Assembly: GCF_019668485.1 (NCBI RefSeq)
Contig: NZ_AP024619.1
Coordinates: forward strand, 1,797,001 to 1,861,000
Reading direction: 5' to 3'
From: Gelria sp. Kuro-4
GTDB lineage: Bacteria > Bacillota > DTU030 > DUMP01
DNA: 64,000 nt
In this document: positions 50,191 to 57,931 of the stretch, piece by piece
Numbering within the stretch: position 1 is the stretch's first letter
Layout of the letters: each line of letters opens with the position of its first letter
Notes under the pieces: generated by a model
The model's database searches: none
What the model was told of the DNA's origin: nothing
Seen by the model: the letters and a program-made list of their open reading frames with translations, nothing else
Translations under genes and position numbers: made by a program

Positions 50191-51262
50191 CAGCACTTCC
50201 TCCCCCGTGGACAACTGTTTTTTTCGGTGCCCGGCGCTTTGTAGCCTGACAGAGCGAGGCCAGGTAAACCCTGGCTTCTTCGTGCCCTGCCCGGGCGGCT
50301 TTGCGTAAGTAGCAAAGCGCCGGTGGGATCTTTTTTTCCTGCCAGAGCAGGTGCCCCAGTTCGTAGTTGATGGTGGGCTGTTCCGGGTCCAGCTCATGCG
50401 CCTTCTTGAGGTGTTGTTCCGCCGCCGCTGTATTGCCGGCCTGCTCCTCGGCGCGGGCCAGGATAAGCCAGTAGTTGGGTTCGCTGGGCGCCAGGGTTAC
50501 GGCGCGCTCCGCCCAAACCCTCGCCTCTTTGTGTTTGCCGCAGGCCAGCATGAACTGAGCGAAATCGGCCTGCAGCGCCGGGTCGCAGGGGGACAGGCGG
50601 ATGGCCTCCGCCCAGGCGGCTTCCGCCTCCTCCGTTTTGCCGCCGGCCCCAAAGACCTGTGCATAGGTCACAAAAACGGCCGGATTAAAGGACTCCAGGC
50701 CTTGAGCCCGCTCCAGGTAGCTGAGGGCCAGGCCCAGGTCACTGCCGGCGGCCAGGGCAGCCATGCGACAGAGATTCGGTACCACGCGCTCCTCCCCGTC
50801 CAGCTTTACGCTGTAGGACATGTGCTCCAGGAGCTCGACCAGCCGTGCCTCTTCTTTGGCCAGCATAAGTCCCTGTTGCCAGAGAGCGCGCGCCTCGCGC
50901 AGCTGTCCCTGCTTAAAGTATACTAAACCGAGCTCAGCGTAAACGAGATCATTGCGCGGCTGTGCGGCCAGGCACTTGCCGAAGGCGAGGGTGGCTTCGC
51001 GGTACCTGCCCTGGCGGCTGTAGAGAAAGCCGAGAAAATAATGCGCCCGGCTGAGTTCCGGATCGCGCAGCAGTGCGGCCTGGAAGCATTCTTCCGCGGG
51101 ACCGACCAAACGCCCCTCCAGGTAGGCTTGTCCGAGTTTTAGGAGTCGCTCGGGGTCCTCGGGCAGCCTCCCTGTCGCAGCCCGCAGGGCTGCCACAGCC
51201 TGCTGCCAGTCAGGCTGCCCTGCTTTTTGCCCTGCCCCTTCGTGGGTGGTTTGGGTGTTCAT
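50171..51262 (-). CDS. TPR-repeat protein
   Basis: This 363-residue protein consists of tetratricopeptide-like helical hairpins, e.g. FQAALLRDPELSRAHYFLG, FGKCLAAQPRNDLVYAELG and LKKAHELDPEQPTINYELG. No membrane segment or other domain is seen. The ATG at 51262 follows GGGGAGGG. A role as a scaffold is likely but not specific. Confidence 0.85.
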   Translation of the reverse strand: MNTQTTHEGAGQKAGQPDWQQAVAALRAATGRLPEDPERLLKLGQAYLEGRLVGPAEECFQAALLRDPELSRAHYFLGFLYSRQGRYREATLAFGKCLAAQPRNDLVYAELGLVYFKQGQLREARALWQQGLMLAKEEARLVELLEHMSYSVKLDGEERVVPNLCRMAALAAGSDLGLALSYLERAQGLESFNPAVFVTYAQVFGAGGKTEEAEAAWAEAIRLSPCDPALQADFAQFMLACGKHKEARVWAERAVTLAPSEPNYWLILARAEEQAGNTAAAEQHLKKAHELDPEQPTINYELGHLLWQEKKIPPALCYLRKAARAGHEEARVYLASLCQATKRRAPKKTVVHGGGSAVEQTAY

Positions 51263-51302
51263 CGTTCGTCCCTCCCCACCCCAAATTATACCAGCGATGG
51301 CA

Positions 51303-52070
51303 TTATATGTCAAAAGGCTTGTCCGTCCACCCCTTGAGGTCGGCCAGGCGGCGGTAATCGGTCAGGTCCAGGCTGAGCGGCGTTATTGAAATCCTGCCGG
51401 CGGCGACGGCCGCAATGTCGGTATCGGGAGGGCACTCCTCCGGCAGGGGTTCCCCGGCCAGCCAGTAGTAAGTTTGCCCGCGCGGGTCTTGCCGCGCTTC
51501 AAAGGTATTCTTATAACGGCGTGTTCCCAGGCGGGTAATGCTGAGGCCGCGGATTTCCCGGGCGGGGCGCGCCGGAACGTTAACGTTGAGCAGGGTTTCG
51601 GCCAGAGCCGGCTTCGCGAGGAGGCGTTGGACGATGGCCCGCGCCAGCCGGGCGGCCAGGCTGTAGTCGGCGTCCGGGGCGTGGGTGGCCAGGGAAACGG
51701 CCAGTGCGGGCAGCCCGAACAGGAGCCCTTCTAAGGCTGCCGCCACTGTCCCGGAGTAAAAGACGTCCGTGCCCAAATTAGGGCCGCGGTTGATGCCGGC
51801 GACAACCAGGTCCGGCTTGCGGGGAAGCAGGGTGGTTAGAGCCAGTTTAACGCAATCGCCCGGTGTGCCTGTTACGGCCCACGCCGGGCCGGCGAAGTGC
51901 TTCACCTCACGCACCCGCAGGGGGCGGTCCATGGTAATGGCATGACCGGAAGCGCTCCGCTCCCGGTCGGGTGCAACTATGGCCACTTGATCGGCCGGGG
52001 AAAACGCACCGGCCAGCGCCGTAAGTCCAGCGGCATCTATTCCATCATCGTTACTAAGGAGGACAAACAT
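51303..52070 (-). CDS. surE: 5'/3'-nucleotidase SurE
   Basis: This 255-residue metal-dependent survival protein phosphatase starts VLLSNDDGIDAAGL (metal aspartates) and contains SGHAITM near 40, the SGTVAAALEG motif near 105 and GINRGPNLG near 93. It dephosphorylates nucleoside monophosphates and short polyphosphates. The length is normal. It is followed closely by the TPR and mtaD genes. Confidence 0.95.
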   Translation of the reverse strand: MFVLLSNDDGIDAAGLTALAGAFSPADQVAIVAPDRERSASGHAITMDRPLRVREVKHFAGPAWAVTGTPGDCVKLALTTLLPRKPDLVVAGINRGPNLGTDVFYSGTVAAALEGLLFGLPALAVSLATHAPDADYSLAARLARAIVQRLLAKPALAETLLNVNVPARPAREIRGLSITRLGTRRYKNTFEARQDPRGQTYYWLAGEPLPEECPPDTDIAAVAAGRISITPLSLDLTDYRRLADLKGWTDKPFDI

Positions 52071-52095
52071 TGACCGGTGGGCCTCCCCTTTGCCT

Positions 52096-52377
52096 TCATG
52101 GTTTGCAGCGTGCTACGCACTGCGGACAAAGGAGTAGGGGTTCAGCGATGACAACACCATAGACAGCGCAGCGAAAGAAGGTGATGCTTTGGCCACGGAG
52201 GGCAAAACGCTTGACCGGTTCGAGGTAGATGCACGGACGATTGGCCAACACCCGGGGGATGCTGCACCCGGCGCAGGCCCAAGCGGCTTCACTGTCGCCG
52301 GGGGAAAAGGACGCCTGCCCGAGTTTACACCGGACTTCCGCCGCCGTAAGCGTTTGAAACGGACAATAGCCCGTCAC
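52096..52377 (-). CDS. cysteine-rich small protein of unknown function
   Basis: This 93-residue protein has nine cysteines, arranged C5, C17, C35-x2-C38 (ACAGC), C49, C69 and C84-x2-C87-x3-C91. The pairs suggest a zinc or iron-sulfur site. The GTG at 52377 follows GGGGGTGGG. I do not recognise a family; it lies between surE and the EF-G paralogue and may be co-transcribed with surE. Confidence 0.6.
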   Translation of the reverse strand: MTGYCPFQTLTAAEVRCKLGQASFSPGDSEAAWACAGCSIPRVLANRPCIYLEPVKRFALRGQSITFFRCAVYGVVIAEPLLLCPQCVARCKP

Positions 52378-52462
52378 GCGCCCACCCCCTAGCCGCCTTG
52401 TAACAGTAGTCTATGAGGCAGCGCGGTGGGAGGTGACACGCCGCTCTTCGGCCCCCGGGGTG

Positions 52463-54541
52463 CTATTCTTCCGCTTTTGTCTTCTTGGCCTGGGCGGCAA
52501 TCTCCTCGGCCAGGCGTGCGGGTACCTCTTCGTAATGGTCGAAGGCGATGGTGAAACTGCCCCGGCCTTGGGTAAGCGATCTTAAGTCAATGGCATACTT
52601 GGACAGCTCGGAGAGGGGGACCTGGGCCTTAATAACCTGCAAAGAGCCGGCGGGTTCCAGCCCCAGGATGCGGCCGCGTTTGGCGTTGAGATCACCGATG
52701 ACATCGCCCATGTAGTTCTCCGGGACGGTGACCTCCAGGTTCATTATGGGCTCAAGAATGACGGGGTTGGCCTGCTCCGCTCCTTTTTTGAAGGCCAGGC
52801 TGGCGGCGATCTTGAAGGCCATTTCCGAGGAGTCGACGGGGTGGAAGGAACCGTCCACCAGGGTAACTTTGACATCCACCACGGGGAAGCCGGCCAGTAT
52901 CCCTTCGCGCATGGCTTCGCGGACTCCCTTTTCCACCGCGGGGATATACTGCTTGGGTACCGCGCCCCCGAAGATCTTTTCCTCGAAAACGAAGCCGCTG
53001 CCCTCCGGTAGGGGCTCCATTTCCAACCAGACGTGGCCGTACTGGCCGTGCCCGCCGGTCTGCTTTTTGTGCTTGCCTTCTACCTTTACCGGCTTACGGA
53101 GGGTCTCGCGGTACGGGATGGCGGGCGTGGCGGTCACCACTTCGACGCCGAACTTGCGCTTCAGCCTCTCTACGGTTACGTCGATATGCACGTCGCCCAT
53201 GCCGCAGAGAATGAGTTCCCTGGTCTCAGCCTCCTTCTTCAGGGTGAGGGTGGGGTCCTCTTCCATCAAACGGCTCAGGCCAAGGCCGAGTTTGTCTTCG
53301 TCTCCTTTGGATTTGGCGGCCACGGCTACGGAATAGGATGGGCGGGGAAATTCCAGCGGCGGCAGCAGGACGGCCTTGTCTTTATCGCACAGGGTATCGC
53401 CGGTGGCTGTCTCCTGCAGTTTGGCCACGGCGCCGATATCGCCGGCCACCACGGCGCTGACCGGGTTTTGGGTTTTACCACGCGGGATGAACACCTGCCC
53501 TACCCGCTCCGCTTTTTCTTTCGCCGTGTTGTAGACAATGCTGTCCGAGACCAGTTTGCCACGGTAAACCCGAAAATACGTTAGCTTCCCCACAAAGGGG
53601 TCGGCCATGGTCTTAAAGGCCTGGGCCACCAGCGTACCGTTCGGGTCGGGCGCAATTTCCACCTCCGACTGCCCGGCTGCTTGGGTAGCCTTGGCCGGGG
53701 GACGGTCCAGCGGTGAAGGCAGATAGCCGACGATGGCGTCGAGCAGCAGGCCCATGCCCTTATTTTGATAAGCTGAACCGCAGAGCACCGGGAACAGCTT
53801 GCCCGTTAACGTTCCTTGGCGCAGGCCCCGCAGTATCTCCTCCTGGGTCAACTCTTCCCCATCGAGGTACTTCAGGGTGAGTTCATCGTCGGTTTCCGCT
53901 GCGGCTTCCACCAGCTTTTCGCGCTGCGCTTCCGCTGCGGCCTTAAGCTCCTCAGGAAGCGGGGCCTCTTCCACCTTGCCGTTTTGGAAGAGGAGGGCTT
54001 TCATGCCGACCAGGTCGACGATGCCGCGGAAGTTGGCTTCGGCGCCGATGGGAAGTTGTAAGGGGATGGCACGGGGGGAAAGTTCGGCCTGCACCTGATC
54101 CAACACCCGGTCAAAGTGGGCGTTTTCCCGGTCGAGCTTGTTGATGAAAATGATTCGCGGCAGGCCCTTCTCGCCGGCCAGGTGCCACATGCGCGCAGTG
54201 TTAACCTCTACTCCGGAGACAGCACAGACAAGAACCAACGCAGCGTCGGCCACCTCGAGGGCGCTGATGACATCGCCGATGAAATCGGCGTAACCCGGCG
54301 TATCCAGCAGGTTCACTTTACAACCTGTCCATTCGCAGGGGACGACGGCGGTGTTGATGGTTATTTTACGCTTGATTTCGTCCGGATCGTAGTCGGCCAC
54401 GGTATTGCCCTCGTCAACCCTGCCCAAACGATCACTACCGCCGCTGGTAAAGAGAAGAGCTTCCGTCAGGGAGGTTTTGCCGGCGCTCCCGTGTGAGATC
54501 AGTGCGACGTTCCGTAACTTGTCTGGTGCATAGTCTTTCAC
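52463..54541 (-). CDS. fusA2: EF-G-like translational GTPase (EF-G2 type)
   Basis: This 692-residue protein has all EF-G domains: G domain with P-loop HGSAGKTS (residues 17-24), DTPGYADF (80-87), NKLD (134-137), domain II, domain III-V with NYMGDVIGDLNAKRG near 605. The P-loop is HGSAGKT, not the AHIDAGKT of the main EF-G, and the catalytic-histidine position (DTPGH) is tyrosine at Y84. That is the pattern of the paralogue EF-G2, so this is probably not the housekeeping factor, and is likely a slow or non-hydrolysing GTPase. The GTG at 54541 follows GGGGG. str operon neighbours are absent. Confidence 0.88.
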   Translation of the reverse strand: MKDYAPDKLRNVALISHGSAGKTSLTEALLFTSGGSDRLGRVDEGNTVADYDPDEIKRKITINTAVVPCEWTGCKVNLLDTPGYADFIGDVISALEVADAALVLVCAVSGVEVNTARMWHLAGEKGLPRIIFINKLDRENAHFDRVLDQVQAELSPRAIPLQLPIGAEANFRGIVDLVGMKALLFQNGKVEEAPLPEELKAAAEAQREKLVEAAAETDDELTLKYLDGEELTQEEILRGLRQGTLTGKLFPVLCGSAYQNKGMGLLLDAIVGYLPSPLDRPPAKATQAAGQSEVEIAPDPNGTLVAQAFKTMADPFVGKLTYFRVYRGKLVSDSIVYNTAKEKAERVGQVFIPRGKTQNPVSAVVAGDIGAVAKLQETATGDTLCDKDKAVLLPPLEFPRPSYSVAVAAKSKGDEDKLGLGLSRLMEEDPTLTLKKEAETRELILCGMGDVHIDVTVERLKRKFGVEVVTATPAIPYRETLRKPVKVEGKHKKQTGGHGQYGHVWLEMEPLPEGSGFVFEEKIFGGAVPKQYIPAVEKGVREAMREGILAGFPVVDVKVTLVDGSFHPVDSSEMAFKIAASLAFKKGAEQANPVILEPIMNLEVTVPENYMGDVIGDLNAKRGRILGLEPAGSLQVIKAQVPLSELSKYAIDLRSLTQGRGSFTIAFDHYEEVPARLAEEIAAQAKKTKAEE

Positions 54542-54698
54542 TCTGCGTTTCCCCCTTACTTCTCAAGGCTCAAACTGCCCTCTTTCATCTTATTCGGTGA
54601 AGACAAGCATTTTTCCTTCTTTACTGAGGAAGGCGATCGGGGAAGCAGTGGTATTATGCCCAGCAAGCGCCGCAATCTTCCTTTTCTGGTGCTTTCCG

Positions 54699-55733
54699 TC
54701 AGACAAGGTTACGGGCCCGCTCCTTGAAGCGTTCTTGGGCCAGGGTGATGAGCCGGTCAATGAGATCCGGGTAACTCAGCCCGCTCGCCTCCCAGAGGCG
54801 GGGATACATGGATAGGTTGGTGAAGCCCGGGATGGTGTTGATCTCGTTGACGATCACCTGGCCGGACTCCCGGTGCATAAAGAAGTCCACGCGCGCCATG
54901 CCGGCACAATCGATGGCCTTGTAGGCGGCTACGGCCAGTTCCTGCACCCGGCTTTGCACAGAGGCGGGGACGGCGGCCGGGACAATTAAGTCCGAAACCC
55001 CGTCGGTATACTTCGCCTCATAATCGTAAAATTCGTTGTGCGGGACAATCTCGCCGATGACGGAGGCGGCGGGATCATCGTTACCCAAAACAGCACACTC
55101 AAATTCCCGGCAGGGGATGTACTCCTCCACCACCACCTTGCGATCGTACTGGGTGGCCAGCTGCAACGCGGCCGTAAGTTCCTTCCTTGTGCGCGCCTTG
55201 CTGATGCCCACGCTCGAGCCTAAATTGGCGGGCTTCACGAACACCGGCAGTCCCAAGCGCTCCTCGATCAGGTCACCGGTTTTTGCCGGCTCGCGTCGCC
55301 AGGCATGCCGCCAAACCACCAGGTAGCGGGCGATGGGCAGCTTGGAGGCTTCAAAAACCTGTTTCATTATCACCTTGTCCATTCCCACTGAGGAGGCCAG
55401 CACACCCGCCCCGACGTAGGGGACGCCGCACATCTCGAACAGGCCCTGGATGGTACCGTCTTCCCCGTAGGGACCGTGCAAAACAGGGAAGATGACATCC
55501 AGGCCGGCCAGCAGCGCGGTGGGAGGCGGCCCACCTGGTTCGGCTGTTTCTTTCCTCAGGGTTTCCCAGGGGTTCCCTTCTGTCAGCCAGCCTCCGGTTT
55601 TCGTAATGCCGATGAGAACAGGGTCGTATTTTTCGCGGGGTATAAACTTGATGACCGAGGCGGCGGACATGAGCGAAACCTCATGCTCGCCGGAACGTCC
55701 GCCAAAGACGATGCCCACCTTTAATTTGGCCAT
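54699..55733 (-). CDS. ddl: D-alanine--D-alanine ligase
   Basis: This 344-residue ATP-grasp enzyme starts KVGIVFGGRSGEHEVSL, with the ATP loop KPANLGSSVGISKA near 170, and the C-terminal metal site MARVDFFMHRESGQVIVNEINTIPGF. It makes D-Ala-D-Ala for peptidoglycan. The D-Ala versus D-lactate specificity residue was not resolved. It is 25 bases after the DUF2508 gene. Confidence 0.94.
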   Translation of the reverse strand: MAKLKVGIVFGGRSGEHEVSLMSAASVIKFIPREKYDPVLIGITKTGGWLTEGNPWETLRKETAEPGGPPPTALLAGLDVIFPVLHGPYGEDGTIQGLFEMCGVPYVGAGVLASSVGMDKVIMKQVFEASKLPIARYLVVWRHAWRREPAKTGDLIEERLGLPVFVKPANLGSSVGISKARTRKELTAALQLATQYDRKVVVEEYIPCREFECAVLGNDDPAASVIGEIVPHNEFYDYEAKYTDGVSDLIVPAAVPASVQSRVQELAVAAYKAIDCAGMARVDFFMHRESGQVIVNEINTIPGFTNLSMYPRLWEASGLSYPDLIDRLITLAQERFKERARNLV

Positions 55734-55758
55734 GGTACTAGCTCCTTTCGCTTTCCGC

Positions 55759-55995
55759 CTAATGGACCGCCAACCGGATGAGTTCGCTTCGACTGAGGGC
55801 GTAACCCTCTTGTTTCAGGCAGCGCAGCAAGTACTGGTAGCGCAGACGGGCTGCCCGTTCCCAAAAGATGGCGAAATCGACCAGGGTTGGATCGGTAACC
55901 TCCTTAAAATAGCACTGGGCCTGTCGCCAGTCGCGGTAGGCTTCCCGGACGGTCTGGACTGGATTCGGTGGTAGGACTTCGGGGGTGGACTGCAC
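55759..55995 (-). CDS. YaaL-like (DUF2508) protein
   Basis: This 78-residue helical protein has the YFKEVTDPTLVDFAIFWERAARLRYQYLL block of the DUF2508 family, like Bacillus YaaL. Function is unknown. The GTG at 55995 follows TAGGAGG. It precedes ddl by 25 bases, so the two are likely co-transcribed. Confidence 0.75.
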   Translation of the reverse strand: MQSTPEVLPPNPVQTVREAYRDWRQAQCYFKEVTDPTLVDFAIFWERAARLRYQYLLRCLKQEGYALSRSELIRLAVH

Positions 55996-56099
55996 TTTTC
56001 CTCCTACCTCCTTTTCGCTTTATCCTGAAGGATTTTCACCCGGCCCTTCACACCTGCGCAGTAAAAACTATGCTTTTTGTGCGCCGAGGTGACTGGGAA

Positions 56100-57320
56100 T
56101 CATTTCCTATAGTCCACCCACACCTGCAGCCATTCGGTATCAGCCGGCGGGGAGGTGAAAACGAGTCCCGCCAGTTCCTCCGCTCTGGCCAGACGGGCGG
56201 CAAGCATGGCCTGAGCACCAGGCGTTACAAGGAGTAGTCTCTCGGGGCTGAGGTAGAACCGCAGGTCACTCAGCCCGTCCGTATCGTTCCCCGCCGCCGG
56301 CACGGCGTAGTAATCCAGGTTCAAACCCAGTACCGGTATCGAGGCGGCAGCCGCCGTCTCTGGCAGAACCAGGATCTGGGTGAGGTGTTTTATCCTGCTG
56401 CGCCGGGAATTGTAAAAGTTGAGCGCAGTCAGGGCCGCGCGATCGGCCGGCGCATAGCACCAACCCTGCCACCTGGCGGTGAGTCCTCGCCGCTGCCCCT
56501 GGGTTAATACCAGAGCCGGCAGGCGGTTTCTCCTTAAGGCACCCACCCAGGACGGCCCCAGCTCCGGTGCCAGTACCACGCCTTGAAACCAGGGCAACCA
56601 TTTAAGCCATTCCTCAGGTTGCCCGGCCGGCCAGGCCCAAAAGGCAGGCCAGCACGGCCGGCTCAGCGGTAGGACGATCTCGCCTGCCGCTGCCGCAGCG
56701 GTGTGCCGAAAGCGCCGGAGCGACACCCCGGTGCGGCTGGCGGCCTGGGCCGGGTCTACCGCCGGCGGAAAGGCGGCGCAGGACGGTACGCGCCGCAAGG
56801 AATGGATGATGACGGGCATCCGCGGTTTAAGAAGCCCTAGGAGCTCCTCCCCCAGCGCTTGACCTGCCAGTTGAAGGTGACGGGCTCTCCCCTGGCGGCC
56901 GACAGACTCCAGCCGGATCGCCGTGTGATTGCTGAACTTTAACAGGCGCGCGCCTTTGCGGGCGCGCGGCGCTGACTCCAGGTGACAGACTCCAGGGGAA
57001 ATAGCGGCGACCGGTCTTTTCAGCGGCTGCGCCCAGAGAATGCGGTCTCCTTCCTTCACCAGCAGCAGGGACCACTGAAGAAGGACCAGCAAGTGCCGCT
57101 CGTTGGGGCTCAGCTCCTGGGCTAAGGCCAGCCAGGTATCGACGTCGCAACTTCCGGTGCCGGCGAGTCCGTGCTGCAACTGAAAGCGGCGCACCACTTT
57201 CTCTGTACGCACCCCGTAGCAGCCGTCGGTGGCCAGATGGGCTCCGAGAAGGAAGTTCAAGCACGCTTGGAGTACCTTTACCTCCCGCCCGCTGCTGCCT
57301 GGTACAAGAAAGTCGGCCAC
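56100..57320 (-). CDS. peptidoglycan-binding domain protein with an unusual C-terminal part
   Basis: This 406-residue protein begins with a PG_binding_1 domain (residues about 8-60: PGSSGREVKVLQACLNFLLG, DGCYGVRTEKVVRRFQ). The rest (about 330 residues) contains hydrophobic strand runs (VVLAPELGPSWV, ILVLPETAAAASIPVLGLNL), reminiscent of a TIM-barrel glycosidase, without identifiable catalytic residues. No signal peptide was seen, which is odd for a wall-binding protein. The GTG at 57320 follows GGGAGGTGA. Confidence 0.6.
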   Translation of the reverse strand: MADFLVPGSSGREVKVLQACLNFLLGAHLATDGCYGVRTEKVVRRFQLQHGLAGTGSCDVDTWLALAQELSPNERHLLVLLQWSLLLVKEGDRILWAQPLKRPVAAISPGVCHLESAPRARKGARLLKFSNHTAIRLESVGRQGRARHLQLAGQALGEELLGLLKPRMPVIIHSLRRVPSCAAFPPAVDPAQAASRTGVSLRRFRHTAAAAAGEIVLPLSRPCWPAFWAWPAGQPEEWLKWLPWFQGVVLAPELGPSWVGALRRNRLPALVLTQGQRRGLTARWQGWCYAPADRAALTALNFYNSRRSRIKHLTQILVLPETAAAASIPVLGLNLDYYAVPAAGNDTDGLSDLRFYLSPERLLLVTPGAQAMLAARLARAEELAGLVFTSPPADTEWLQVWVDYRK

Positions 57321-57377
57321 TTGATCACCTCCCGGCTGCTTGTGCATATTAGCCTATGAAAACCGGCCGTAAAAGGT

Positions 57378-57417
57378 GCAGAGAAAAGAAAACCCCCGGC
57401 CTACCGGCGGGGGTTTC
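57378..57417 (-). terminator. intrinsic terminator of speH
   Basis: On the minus strand AACCCCCG pairs with CGGGGGTT around the loop, followed by TTTTCTTTTC. Confidence 0.8.
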
Positions 57418-57445
57418 ACCGTTCTTTTCACATCCTGTTGCCAGG

Positions 57446-57814
57446 CTAGGTATGCTCAGGCACTTTTTCGAAAATGCCACGCTTGATCTCAGCAGCCGTA
57501 ACCTTGTCCGCTTGAAAGGCAGAGGCTATATAGTTATAGGCGACCCAGGGGTCCACCTTATCACCGCAGGTGAAGACGTCAACAGCGGCATAGCCGAGTT
57601 CCGGCCATGTATGAATGGCGAGGTGCGATTCGGAGATGATCACCACACCGCTTACTCCTTGGGGAGAAAATCGGTGGAAGGCCACCTCACGGACTTCAGC
57701 CCCAGCGGTAAGTGCTGCGTCGACTAGGGTGCGTTCAATGGTAGCAACGTCGTTCAGAATCGCGCCATCACACCCAAAAAACTCAGCCAGGATGTGACGC
57801 CCCAGTGCTTTCAT
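57446..57814 (-). CDS. speH: S-adenosylmethionine decarboxylase proenzyme
   Basis: This 122-residue class 1B (Bacillus/Thermotoga type) AdoMetDC self-cleaves between E62 and S63 ([12 protein letters not shown]), producing a pyruvoyl cofactor. It supplies decarboxylated AdoMet for spermidine synthesis, whose by-product is MTA. The ATG at 57814 follows GGGAGGGCGG. No spermidine synthase is in this window. Confidence 0.94.
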   Translation of the reverse strand: MKALGRHILAEFFGCDGAILNDVATIERTLVDAALTAGAEVREVAFHRFSPQGVSGVVIISESHLAIHTWPELGYAAVDVFTCGDKVDPWVAYNYIASAFQADKVTAAEIKRGIFEKVPEHT

Positions 57815-57861
57815 TTCCCGCCCTCCCTTTCTGATAAAAGTCTGCGCACTGATCACCTAAG

Positions 57862-57889
57862 ATTGTAGCAGACTCTGGCGGGATGTCAA
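57862..57889 (-). promoter_or_regulatory. sigma-A promoter of speH
   Basis: On the minus strand TTGACA (57889-57884), 16 bases, TACAAT (57867-57862) with an extended TGc. Confidence 0.8.
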
Positions 57890-57931
57890 GGTATGCCGGA
57901 ACGGTTAGGAGCTATTGCAGGCTCCTTGCGT

